64,000 bases of DNA from Macrobrachium rosenbergii (taxonomy: Eukaryota; Arthropoda; Malacostraca; Decapoda; Palaemonidae), in contig NC_089781.1 in NCBI RefSeq assembly GCF_040412425.1, forward strand, positions 49,875,227-49,939,226. Direction: 5' to 3'. Made by a program: the position numbers and the translations under genes. Below, one piece after another: positions 48,342 through 58,869 of the stretch; positions within the stretch are counted from its first letter, which is position 1, and each line of letters starts with the position of its first letter. The notes below the pieces were generated by a model that saw only the letters and a list, made by a program, of their open reading frames with translations, was not told the DNA's origin and searched no databases.

Positions 48342-49140
48342 GGATTAAGGAAGCTGACTTCAATGAACTCCCTCATTTTGTCTGCTTTCCTTAAGAGGTC
48401 CAGCGATCCACTCAGGGGCTGAAGACCTCTAGGAGCTGCCAACCGTGTACCAACCTCTATGTGACAGACAACCTATAATACCCTTGTTCCGGGCGCCACC
48501 AAGGAACAAAATGATCATTTGACTAAAATTGATGATTGTGGAAGACTGCATTCAATCTTCACAAACAACCATAAAATTTCAACCATTCCAAGGTAAGAAC
48601 AAAGGGTACTGTTTTATGGAATTGGATTAAGGAAGCTGAGTTCAATGAACTCCGCCTCATTATGTCTGCATTCCTTAAGAAGTCCATCGATCCACTCAGG
48701 GGGCTGAAGACCTCTAGGAGCTGCCAACCGGTGTACCAACCTCTATGTGACAGACAACCTATAATACCCTTGTTCCGGGCGTCACCAAGGAACAAAATGA
48801 TCATCTGACTAAAATCAATGATTGTGGAAGACTGCGTTCAATCTTCACAAACAACCATCAAATTTCAACCATTCCAAGGCAAGAACAAAGGGTATTGTTT
48901 TATGGGATTTGATTAAGGAAGCTGACTTCAATGAACTCCCTCTCATTATGTCTGCATTCCTTAAGAGATCCAGCGATCCACCCAGGGGGCTGAAAATCTC
49001 TAGGCTCTACCAAGGAACTTTCATCCCAATGATTGTTGCGGGCTCTAAGACTTTCATCCCATGTTATTTGAGTCTTCACAAACAACAACATAAAAATTCT
49101 CAATTCCAAGGTAAGAAAAAAGGGTATTGGTTTATGGGAT
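48342..49140. repeat. ~285-bp tandem repeat, three units
   Basis: Units start at 48342, 48624 and 48911 (spacing 282 and 287 bp). Each begins GATTAAGGAAGCTGA and contains CGATCCACYCAGGGG and AATTCCAAGGTAAGAA-like phrases. The third unit has a deletion in the middle. They lie between the recombinase and the ICR of DIRS copy 3 and are non-coding. Confidence 0.9.
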
Positions 49141-50157
49141 TGTAGGGGTATTCCCCTCTCCCATTACTGAATTAGATGCTATAAACGGGCACAGCGTATA
49201 GCAATCTTCGCATAATGTCTTGACTTGTTTTAGATAGTGAGAGGCAAATACTAACTTGCTTCTCCAGAAGGTCGTGTCCAAGATACTCTGCAGGGACCTG
49301 ACCTCGTGCGTCTTTACTTTCAGAATCTTGTAGTCTATCTCTCTACATTCCATATTTGCTTCTTTTATCAACTGTCTGATAAAATAAAACAGAGCATTGT
49401 TCGACATCTATACAGAGAGCTTTTTGACTGAGCACCAAAGCCCTTCTGAATTCCTTCTAAAGTCCTTTGTCCTATCCAGGTAGAGCCTTAGAGCCCTTAC
49501 CGGGAATAGGACTCTCTCTCTCTCCTCCCCTGTTATGTCCGTTAGGTTCGGAATCTCGAACGTTCTGGGCTAGGGTTTGTGATGAGTATTCATTTTTGCA
49601 AGGAAGCCTAGTTGCAGTGAGCAGATTGCCTTGCCTTGTATAAAATCTATATTCTTGCTGAGAGCATGTATCTCACTAACTCTTTTTAGCTGCTGGCCAA
49701 ACTGACCAAGAAAAGAGTTTTCATGGTGAGGTCCTTTAAAGATGCCCTCTGCAAGGGATCGAACCTACTCCCCATGAGGAACCTCAGGACCACGTCTAGG
49801 TTCCATGCTGGTGAGTTCTCTATATACAAATTTGGGTTACAGAAATATTGGAAGAGGACACATGGTTGTCCTTGCACCATCCTCTAAATACCTCCCTCTT
49901 GGATTGGTATACCTTAATGGTGGATAACCTCCTTGATTTGCGATAGCGCCAGCTGCCTCCTTCAAAAACTTCTGGCTCTTGTGAGTTTTCCGATAGTCCG
50001 AAGCAGTTACTAGTAGCGCTTGTAGGTTTTGGTAATATCTTTCCAAGTGGGGTTGTTTGAGTAGATCTACTCTCTGAGGTAGGCTACTCAGGAATGTCCA
50101 CCATCCAATCCAGTACTTCTGGGAACCAATCTCTTGTCGTTTAGTAAGGGGCCACAA
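49132..50157 (-). pseudogene. DIRS copy 3 tyrosine recombinase
   Basis: Minus strand: N-terminal SAM-like part (PHLERYYQNLQ, about 50045), VVLRFLMGSRFDPLQ (about 49795), TLFLVSLASS and VSEIHALSKN (about 49715-49650), then FPVRALRLYLDRTKDFRR (about 49505-49455). The catalytic KVKTHEVRSL (about 49325) is followed by TTFWRSKLVFASHYLK (about 49270). A deletion after HEVR removes the ATSLAF segment that copy 1 retains. Stops near 49880 and 49420. Confidence 0.82.
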
Positions 50158-50403
50158 GGGTCATTCCGGTCCTCTCATGTGACACAAATTTTTTCAGTAC
50201 CCTGTGTATTATCTTGAAATAGGAAATGCATACACGTCCAAGTTGGACCAGTCCACCAGAACGCAGCGTCTATGTATATAGCCCGGGATCTGGTACTGGA
50301 GAGCAGTAAGTGTCCAACCTCTTCGTTAATTTTATGTGGCGAAGAGATCTATGCAAGGACGTCCCCAAAGTCCTGATGTAGCGTTCATTCTTTTGAGAGG
50401 ACT

Positions 50404-51180
50404 TTATTTCCTGCTCAGAATGTCCTCCCTCATATTTTTCTCCCCTTGGATAAAGTGGGTTACTAGTTTTACATTCTCCTCCTTTGCCCAAAGAAGAGAT
50501 TCTCTTATTGTCTCGTATAGAGACCTGGAGTGAGTGCCCCTTGTTTGCTGATGTAGGCCAACGCTGCCGTGTTGTCGGTGTTGACCTGCACCTCTATGTT
50601 CCCCACTGTGTTCGAACTCCTGAGAGCTAGAAGGATTGCAGTTAATTCCTTCTAATTGATGTTTAAATCCTCCTGCTCTCTGGTCCAGGAGCCCGAGACT
50701 TTTTATTTCCCTCGTGTTGCTCCCCATACTGAGTCCGGCGCGTCGGATAACAACACTAGGTCTGGGTTCCTCTAATATAGAGAAGGGACCTCCTGGAGCT
50801 TGATGGGGACGTTCCACCACTACAAATACGGTCTTATTGGTTCCGAAATGGGGATGCACTTGGTCTCCAGTTCTATTTCCTTGTCCCAGTTCGATTTAGA
50901 TGAAACTGTAACGGGCATAGAATTAACCTCTCAAAGGAGACAAACCGTTCCAGCGAGAAAGGGTTCCCAGCAGACTCATCCATTCCTTTGCCAAGCATGA
51001 CTGTCTCTTTATAAAGTTCTGAAATTTTCTTGAGGCTTGTCCTGTCTTTGCAATAAACGGAAAAGCCCGAAAATCCTGACTCTGAAACTTCATCCTAAGG
51101 CATAGAACCTCTTGGGATGGGATCGGCTGAGATTTCTATCTGTTTATCAGCAGACCTAATTCTTTGTTAGACGCTTGATG
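50404..51180 (-). pseudogene. DIRS copy 3 RT thumb and RNase H
   Basis: The thumb segment ELGLLINR...KSQPIPSQEVLCL (about 51160-51100), with SLLGTLSRWNGLSPL (about 50970-50930), resembles the RT thumb of DIRS and Ty3-type RTs. RNase H follows: SDA-type strand (about 50750), the second acidic strand region (about 50580) and TRGTHSRSLYETIRESLLWA (about 50545-50485), ending HFIQGEKNMREDILSRK (about 50460-50405), whose D corresponds to the final catalytic residue. Frame changes near 50640 and 50860. Confidence 0.75.
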
Positions 51181-51184
51181 CCAG

Positions 51185-51782
51185 TGCATCTTGCGTCCTG
51201 AGCTAACTCCACGTCTTGGCTTCCAATATCTTGAAGCCTGGCGCCTGACGCCAATGCCTTGGCGCTGACGTCTTGGGTTCATTGACGCTTGTCATCATGG
51301 TATTTCACTCCTAGATGCTTGACGCCACTGCCTCCAGCGTCTAGAGTTTCATTCACTACGTTCAGCGTTTTAAACTTCTGGACGTCTAGAAGCTTTAGTT
51401 GGACGTCTATTATCCTTCTTCTGTTTTCCTGGTTGTCACGCTTGCAGCTGGGAAGACAAAGACTGCTGCATATTTTATAGTGAAGCTATATGCGGGCTTC
51501 CTGCTTCTGGGGACAGGCTGGGGAAGCCTCAACTCGGCAATTATTTCCTTCTCATCGTCAATAATGGACCGAGGAGGGTTCCGTGAGAAAGTACCAATCC
51601 GAAGGAGGAAGAGGAGGATGTACGGAAGGCAGCACAGTGTCCGCCACGCTCTTGCAGCCCGGTATCCTGACTGAATAGAACTGTCTATGTTTGTTCTTAG
51701 TAGGAGAGCTACCCTTGGGGCTGGAAGGGAAGAGCTCGGCTGCTGCTGTGGCTACAATCTGTAGTCTATGAAGTGTTATCAT
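51185..51782 (-). pseudogene. Gag-like insertion between RT palm and thumb of DIRS copy 3
   Basis: A 74-codon open frame (51558-51782: MITLHRLQIVATAAAELFPS, rich in Ser/Pro) is followed by a stretch full of GACGCC/GGCGTC words (51185-51400), like the 30-bp repeats in gag at 53281-53429. This is not RT sequence and lies where palm motifs C to E should be. It suggests recombination between gag and RT regions, or a template switch. Confidence 0.4.
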
Positions 51783-51799
51783 GACGTCCTCAATATTGG

Positions 51800-52226
51800 G
51801 TAACTTGCTCTTGAGAGGTCTCGGCTCCAGAGCCAGACGTCAACCTTGTCTGTTTAGGCCGAAAGAGAGAGACCGAAACTATAAAACCTTTCCCATGGAC
51901 GAACTTCAGAAAATTCTTGGAGATCGTGTGCATGGGGACGTAAAATACGCATCCTGGAGGTCCAGTGAGGCCATCCAGTCATGCTGTCTGACCGCTGCTA
52001 GAACCGATTTTGTCGTTTCTATAGCGACCTTTGTTTATTGCACAAAAAAAAATTGAGTGCAATCCCGTCTAGCACCGGTCTCTAACCCCCCAAGTATTTG
52101 GGGATCAGGAATAACCGAATGTAGAATCCTGGGGAATTCGGATCCTGAACTCTCTGTCTGGTCTCCTTTTGCAACCTCATAGACACTTGTTGCTGTAGAA
52201 CCTTTGCCTTGGTTCTGTCGTTGCAT
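51800..52226 (-). pseudogene. DIRS copy 3 reverse transcriptase palm (N-terminal half)
   Basis: Across two frames the minus strand reads ILHSVIPDPQILGGLETGAR (about 52140-52080) and a motif-A region equivalent to DW-x-ASLDLQDAYF (about 51990-51950), with PMHTISKNFLKFVHGKGF following. The Asp of motif A is present. The Y-x-DD box is not found downstream, where the gag-like stretch takes its place. Frame changes near 52080 and 51990. Confidence 0.65.
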
Positions 52227-52589
52227 TTGGCAGAAAGGTCGAATTGTCTTGTTACTAGAGGGGGGCCTACTCAGGCTGGACAGTCCGGCTCCTACTTAAG
52301 TCTGCAGGAGAAGAAAGGCAGGTCCTTCTTCTTCCCTGTGTAGAGCCTCTCTTCGCGTTGTCATTCATCTACCCGCCCTAGAGGAACCTCTATCAGAGGG
52401 TCGACCATGAAAGAGCTGAAATACCTGAAACACAGGAACCTCAGCCTTACTCTTTTTAGCGATGAAAGTCGAGGTAGGACTTTTCTTGCTGTTTTAGATC
52501 TTAAATCTTACGTGGTTTTCTGGGCCAAAGATGAAAAGGCCTCTATACCAAACCTTGAGAGAAGGGGTGAGAGGAAAAAAGAGGTATAA

Positions 52590-54322
52590 ATCAATTCTGA
52601 TTTTGATTGGACGTGACCCCATTAGCCAGGAAAGAGCAAAGATGGGCCCTTTTCTTCAGGAGTCCCGCTGAGAAAGGTGCAGTTGATTCGTTGGAACTAT
52701 CTCCGAGTCCTTTATCCATACACGACATCAGATATATGAGTTCTTCGGTGTCAGTCGTGTTGAATAATTCCATCTTCCTTACTAAATCTCCAAATTCTTT
52801 TGAGGGGGTGGTCCCATTCTGATATCGACCAACAACTTCGTTTTCCCCATGGCCACTCGACGAGAAGAGTCAACAAGATTCGAGAAGGTTCCTGGGAAGG
52901 GGCAGGTATTTCGAGGCCGAACGATTCTCCAGTTTGATACTAAACGCTAGACCTTGAGCTAGTTTGGTTGGAGGAAAAACAAAGGCTGTCTTTCATTGTT
53001 TCTCCTTCGAAAGTATCCATTCTTCGTAAATGCTGCCCTCTTAGACGCCTTCACAAGAGTAAATTCTGAAGGCGGGGAACGAGGAGCAGTCAGGATAAAT
53101 TTCTCTGAGAAAAATTTCCGAAAATAGCTTCATAAGCCTTTTCAAGTCTGATAAAAGCTGATGGCCTTTTATATTGTCTTCGTCAGAAATCTCTACAATA
53201 GGATTCACAGGAGAATGCGAGATATTATCATTCTCTTCTTCCGATTTTACGAAGACGGAAGTAGCGACGTCTTTCAAAATATCATCTTGACGCCTGGCGT
53301 CCTGGCGTCCAGTCTCTTGACGCCTGGCGTGTTGGCGTCCATTTTCTTGAAGCTTAATGTCTTGGCGTCCAGCTTCATGACGCCTGACGTCCTGGCGTCT
53401 AACTTCTGCCGCCGACGCCCTGGCGTCCAGCTTCTCGACGCAACTCGAATACTTCTAACTTCGCTGTCCCGTCAAACCTAGAGGTTACTTGAGAACTGGC
53501 CCTGTCGACATCGGTCAAAAAGCTTCCTCCGGTTGACGTACAGCAACCAATTGACGAAAAAACACTTTAACCTCGCCTTTCCTATGGCGAGGGTGAGCGT
53601 CCTGGGAAACGTCAACAGGTACGCTCGAGGGGACGACTGCTCGGTAGCTAAAGCCTCTTGCCTCCCTTCGTCTGTCGACTTTCCTTCTCACAGGGGTTGG
53701 TGAGCTTGGAAGAGGTCTAGGACTAGGAGCACAACAGGACCGAGCGGTCGCACCCTCCACTGCACTTGCACTAACAACATATTAACACTTGTATTTTTAG
53801 ATCTCTTATTATCGATCACATATTATCCCTGTCTTCTGAGAGGGATTTTACCTGTTGGGCCAGGGTCTGAATGGCAGCCAACAAATCATTAAGTATTGGG
53901 TCCTACCTGTTTCAGTAGGGGTTCAGAGACTACCACTACGGGAGAAGGATCAATAGGATAGTTATCAAGGGAAAAGAATTAACTATTCCTGGTTATATCA
54001 AGAAGAGTGAGAAACTGTACTCTTGGCTCTTCTGAGCCGGTCTTTCATTCCCGTTCTTCAGACATACTAAGTGGGGATCCAAGGAGACTTTAGCAAGCCG
54101 CTTGCATCCCCACACACACATTTTCACACTCGATGAAGTCAGATATGTTATAAGAAAATCCAAAAGCGAACAAGCGAAAGCCAAGCCAAAGTGTACTTCA
54201 CCAAAATAAGTTGCGAAAAAACACAAGGCTACGAAATAAATTCCATCGATGTTACCGACACAGCGGCAGGAAGATCTGAGGAATAGTTGGAATGGTTCCA
54301 GGTACCTGGGTAGAGGGCGCAC
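52590..54322 (-). pseudogene. DIRS copy 3 gag
   Basis: Near the N-terminus is GCKRLAKVSLDPHLVCLKNG (about 54105-54050), a Cys/His segment with H-x3-C spacing like that in the gag at 7720-7830. Then come fragments separated by stops, a 10-residue coding repeat (53281-53429), an acidic part with SEEENDNISHSPVNPI (53041-53277), and a segment ELIYLMSCMDKGLGDSSNES with LLKKRAHLCSFLANGV (52591-52773). Decayed by several stops. Confidence 0.65.
53281..53429. repeat. 30-bp tandem repeat inside DIRS copy 3 gag
   Basis: 30-bp units begin at 53281, 53311, 53341, 53371 and 53401, each with CTTGACGCC-like and TGGCGTCC. On the minus strand they encode 10-residue units such as LDARTPGVKR, MDANTPGVKR and LDAKTLSFKK. 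The period matches the gag repeat at 5881-6052, but the sequence does not. Confidence 0.9.
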
Positions 54323-54437
54323 AGGTGGTTCACCTGACTACCGATCGGCGATTGCCGCGAGTTTTTGAAATTCTGCCGTGACGTCAGGGACTTAAGCTAT
54401 ATATATAACTACCAGGTAAGTTAGATGTTTAAAATGT
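54285..54437. repeat. DIRS copy 3 right inverted terminal repeat
   Basis: Inverse of 47960-48115: shares GGTTCACCTGACTACCGATC and ACTTAAGCTATATATATAAC. It ends TAACTACCAGGTAAGTTAGA then TGTTT at about 54431. Sequence of DIRS copy 4 starts immediately after. Confidence 0.85.
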
Positions 54438-55160
54438 AGAATTTACAAACGGCAGCATTCCTTAATACAGAAGGGCACCTGGTACCATCCTCACCAGACT
54501 TGGAGAAACCACTAACAGAAATGGTTTTCTTACCTGTGCCTACAGCATTAAAAACTCAAGAAATCACCTTTTACCAGGTCAATGAAAAATGGATCTCTAC
54601 TTCCTTTTTGAATTAGACCCAAGTTGCTCCGACTCCTCAGCATTATAACCTCTACCACCTTGCTGGAAGTTGCCATCTTAAAGCTTCCAGAACATCCCAG
54701 GATAAGTTTTGTTGTTGAGGCCAAAAGTCTTATGAGAACCCAATGGAAAGCACTCTTTAGACTTCCTAGAATGGCACATAAAATTGCGAATGGAAGCATT
54801 GGAGAGCTCCATCAAATCACTCTCCAGTGTCACTGCATTGTTACATTCTAAACCCTTCTGTAAGGACCTGTTAGAGGAATCTGTTGTGGCTCAACTAGAC
54901 GAGCATGCCTACCAACACAATTGTACAGTGTACGCTCTTCTGGGAAAAGAGGAATTCAAGAAACAAAGAACCCAAAATTTCCCTTTACCCAACACCAAAA
55001 AAGGCTCACTTTGACCAAAAATCATATAAGCCTTCAGTCACCCCAAAAATTTTCCTCAAAAAACAGTTAGGTGGTCAGAAGGGACAATTCCCTGCAAAGG
55101 GACAACAGCAACTTCAAGGCCATCCTTTTTCACAAGGTCCAAAAACCATCTCATAGGGGG
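54438..55160 (+). pseudogene. DIRS copy 4 gag, C-terminal part
   Basis: Plus strand starts VEFTNGSIP (54443) and RRAPGTILTRLG (about 54470), then decays. Later pieces are MPTNTIVQCTLFWEKRNSRN (54905) and a Gln/Gly/Lys-rich tail (QLGGQKGQFPAKGQQQLQGH, about 55065-55125), like the basic Gln-rich end common before DIRS RT. Frame changes near 54600, 54780 and 54900. Confidence 0.55.
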
Positions 55161-55229
55161 GAAAAAGGAAAAACAACACCTGAAATGTCTATCAAAGGTG
55201 AAGGCAGAGGAGGAGGCAGATACCAAGAG

Positions 55230-55840
55230 GAATTATATTCGTTGGGGGTCAGCTTCGATGACATCACAGAGTATGGAAGTTTTCCCTGTCAGGGGACAGA
55301 AACTTGTGTATATTTGCCATCAAGTATGTCTCTTCAGTGTCCTCAAAAGGGACTCATCCAAAAGAAGAGTGATCCTCAACCAATCAACATTGAACAAGCA
55401 CATTGTTGGCCAAAAGTTTTTGATGATTACCACTGCCTAAGTACATTGAATCATTTCAAAAAGGGGCTCAGGCAGTTTCTATGGATCTAACGGTATTCGT
55501 TCGAGAACTCAAACAAAAAGATTTAAGGGCCCACAAGAAAAGAGTGCTTGAAAAACCTAAGAGCAATGGTCAACAGACATGTACAGTCAAAAGGTTTTAT
55601 TATAAATTTGAAAACTTCCTGCCTCTCGCCCAGCAGACACTTTCAGTGGCTGGGACTGTGTTGGGATACTCTTCATGGCCTGTTGTCTCTCCCCATCATA
55701 CTCAAAACAGAACAAGGCAAGTCCTCAAAAGGTTCCTTGCACAGCCCAGAGTTTCCAAATGGCAATCAGAACGTATGATGGGCCTGCTGCAGTTCTCGTC
55801 AGTAATAGATCCAATACATAGATTGCAACTAAAAGTGTGA
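55230..55840 (+). pseudogene. DIRS copy 4 reverse transcriptase, internally deleted
   Basis: SSKRRVILNQSTLNKHIVGQ (about 55355-55415) corresponds to the R-x-I-x-D-x-S-x-LN strand of DIRS RTs. The thumb follows at KNLRAMVNRHVQSKGFIINL and FQWLGLCWDTLHG (about 55550-55670). The catalytic palm (motifs A to C) is missing between about 55430 and 55540, so this copy cannot polymerise. Confidence 0.7.
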
Positions 55841-56560
55841 ACAAATTCTGGCTATCGCATGCAAGAAAAAAGATGCGAGACAGACCTCATCAAAGGATAA
55901 AAAGAGTTGCGGCCTTAAATTTGGAAGGAATCTCTGGTGAAACAGGTCACACTGACTCCTCCATCTGTATGAGTGACAAACTCACAGATGCCTCGTTGAC
56001 AGGTTGGGAGGACATTGGGAGGATTGTCAGGTGGCAGGGAGGTGATCAGCTACTCAGGAATTGTTAATATCAAGTTCCTGGAGCTGATGGCTGTCTTTTT
56101 GTCTCTCAAAAAACTCAACCTCCAGAAGAGAGAGAACATAACCACAATATCCTACATCAAGAGGTCTGGATCACATTCACCTCCTCTCAATATGGTAATG
56201 TTAGCCATCCTTCGGATGGCGCAAGCAAGGAAGTGGCACATGTCTGCAGTTCACCTCACAGGGGGTCTCATTGTAATAGCAGACTCTTTATCAAGGAAAA
56301 CGACAGCCTCAACAGAGTGGATGTTGGACAACCACTCTTTTCAAATAATAGCCAACATGCTTCCACAACTGGAAGTGGACCTGTTTGCCACATACTAGAA
56401 TCACAAATTCCTGATGTATGTGTCTCCAAACCTGGACAGTCAAGCAACAGCAAGAGATCCCTTCCTTAAGACTGGAACAAGGGGAGGACGAAAATTTTTC
56501 CTCCATTGTCCCAGATTTCAAAAGTTTTGAGCAAACTTCTAACTTTCATAGGAAGAGTAC
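55837..56560 (+). pseudogene. DIRS copy 4 RNase H
   Basis: MSDKLTDASLTGWEDIGRIV (about 55970-56025) contains the first catalytic Asp in the TDAS-x-TGWG layout. FLELMAVFLSLKKL (about 56075-56115) carries the Glu. SYIKRSGSHSPPLNMVMLAI (about 56150-56210) and LIVIADSLSR (about 56265-56295) carry the last Asp, and QLEVDLFATY (about 56365) is the tail shared with copy 1. Frames change near 56050 and 56400. The piggyBac begins at 56561. Confidence 0.8.
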
Positions 56561-57004
56561 TTAACCCTTTAACGCCGAAGCCCTATTTTCAAAAACGTCT
56601 CCCATATGCCGGCGGCCTCCGAGAGGTAGCGCAGAAGCGGAAAAAAAGTTTTTTTCAAAAAATCACAGCGCGCTTAGTTTTCAAGATTAAGAGTTCATTT
56701 TTGGCTCCTTTTTTCTCATTGCCTGAAGTTTAGTATGCAACCATCAGAAATAAAAAAATATCATTATCATATATAAATATTGGAATATATGACAGCTAAA
56801 AAAAAACTCAGTATATAATTGTATACAAATCGCTGTAAGGAACCCAGTTGAAGCTAATGAGTTAATTTTTTTTACTTGTATTGTACACTAAATTGCGATG
56901 ATTTTGGTATATAACAGATTGTAAAAATATTAAAGCAACACAGAGAAAATATTATCACAAAATGATGCATAATTTCGTAACGCGAGGACGTAAAAAAAAG
57001 TTTT

Positions 57005-58685
57005 TTTCAAAAATTCACCAAAAATCAAAATATTGTGCTAGAGACTTTCCAATTGTGCCAAAATGAAGGAAATTGATTGAATATTACTAGGCTGTAAGTT
57101 TTTAGCTTACAATTGCATTTTTAAACCATTTCGATCGAGTTAAAGTTGACCAAGGTTGATTTTTTCTATTTATTGTTATTTCGATGTAAATATAAAAAAA
57201 CTGTGAAGAGCTAAAGGAATAATATATTTTTTGTTGTATTCTACATGAAATTGCGCACATTTTGATGTATAACACTTTATGTAACGAATAATATGAAACG
57301 GCGAAAAAATTACGGCAAGCTGACGCAAGAAATGACAGGATTTTCAGCGGAGTCCACACGCGCGGAGCGGAGGAAAATTTTTTTTTTTCAAAAATCCACC
57401 AAAAATCTAAATAATGTGCTAGAGACTTTCCGTTTGTTGCAAAATGAAGGTAAATGATTGATTGTTACTCGAATGTAATAATTATGGCTTACGAATGCGT
57501 TTTTCGATCATTTCGGTCGAATCAAAGTTGACCGAATGTTAAAATTTTGTCAGTTATCGTGATTTCAGTGAAAATATTAAAAAACTGTGAAGAGCTAAAG
57601 GAATGACATATTTTTTGTTGTATTCTACATGAAATTGTGCACATTTTGATGTATAAGACTTTATGTAATGAGTAATATGAAACGGCGAAAAAATTACGGC
57701 AAGCTGATGCAAGAAATGACAGGATTTTCAGCGAGTCTGCTGCAAAAGAGAGCGAAAGGAAAAATTTTTTTCAAAAATTCACCAAAAATCTAAATAATGT
57801 GCTAGAGACTTTCCGTTTGTTGCAAAATGAAGGTAAATGATTGATTGTTACTCGAATGTAATAATTATGGCTTACGGATGCGTTTTTCGATCATTTAGTC
57901 GAATCAAAGTTGACCGAATGTTAAAATTTTGTCAGTTATCGTGATTTTGATGTAAATATTAAAAAACTGTGAAGAGCTAAAGGAATTATATATTTTTGTT
58001 GTATTCTACATGAAATTGCGCACATTTTGATGTATAACACTTTATGTAACGAATAATATGAAATGACGAAAAATTACGGCAAGCTGACGCAAGAAATGAC
58101 ACGATTTTCAGCGGAGTTCATCGTGCGGAGCGGAGGAAAATTTTTTTCAAAAATTCACCAAAATTCTAAATATTGTGCTAGAGACTTTCCGTTTGTTGCA
58201 AAATGAAGGTAAATGATTGATTGTTACTCGAATGTAATAATTATGGCTTACGGATGCGTTTTTCGATCATTTCGGTCGAGTCAAAGTTGACCGAATGTTA
58301 AAATTTTGTCAGTTATCGTGATTTTGATGTAAATATTAAAACCCTGTGAAGAGCTAAAGGAATGATATATTTTTTGTTGTATTCTACATGAAATTGCGCA
58401 CATTTTGATGAATAACACTTTATGTAACGAATAATATGAAATGGCGAAAAAATTATGGCAAGCTGACGCAAGAAATGACAGGATTTTCAGTGGAGTTCGC
58501 GCGTGCGGAGAGGAGGAAAAATTTTTTTTTTAAAAATTCACCAAAATTCTAAATATTGTGCTAGAGACTTTCCGTTTGTTGCTAAATGAAGGTAAATGAT
58601 TGATTGTTACTCGAATGTAATAATTATGGCTTATGGATGCGTTTTTCGATCATTTCGGTCGAGTCAAAGTTGACCGAATGTTAAA
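57005..58685. repeat. ~380-bp tandem repeat array (piggyBac copy 4)
   Basis: Five units, spacing 377-387 bp, of the copy 3 subfamily (GTGCTAGAGACTTTCCGTTT, TTTTTCGATCATTTCGGTCG). The fifth ends at GACCGAATGTTAAAATTC, where transposase sequence starts, so the deletion breakpoint lies at about 58688. Confidence 0.92.
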
Positions 58686-58869
58686 ATTCACTTTGGTTGC
58701 TGGGTCCTTCTCCAGCATCCCAGTCTAAAACTCGCCACACATGCTCACTTCCGACAGGCAGTATGCGCCTTTCACGGTCCTGACGCCTTTGTGACATATC
58801 TACAAACGTCCTGTTGCAGCACGAATACGCAAACACTCGCCAAAGTTCTGCAAAACACGTCTGCATCAA
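58681..58869 (-). pseudogene. piggyBac transposase N-terminal fragment
   Basis: The minus strand reads CCNRTFVDMSQRRQDRERR and VWRVLDWDAGEGPSNQS. This is the same start region as the transposase of copy 3 (CCNRTFAEMSQRRQERERR), ending where the repeat array is joined. 58870-59152 is the matching 5' flank and right terminus. Confidence 0.8.

Larger units (their letters stand above)
47935..54437 (-). mobile_element. DIRS-like copy 3, near full length (6.5 kb)
   Basis: Minus strand: right terminus and gag (54437-52590), RT palm (52226-51800), RT thumb (about 51180-50900), RNase H (50860-50400), recombinase (50157-49132), a 3' tandem repeat (48342-49140) and the left terminal module. Inverted terminal repeats 47960-48115 and 54285-54425 share GATCGGTAGTCAGGTGAACC. 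An internal complementary junction sits at 48165-48252. Stops and frame changes occur in every gene. Confidence 0.85.
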
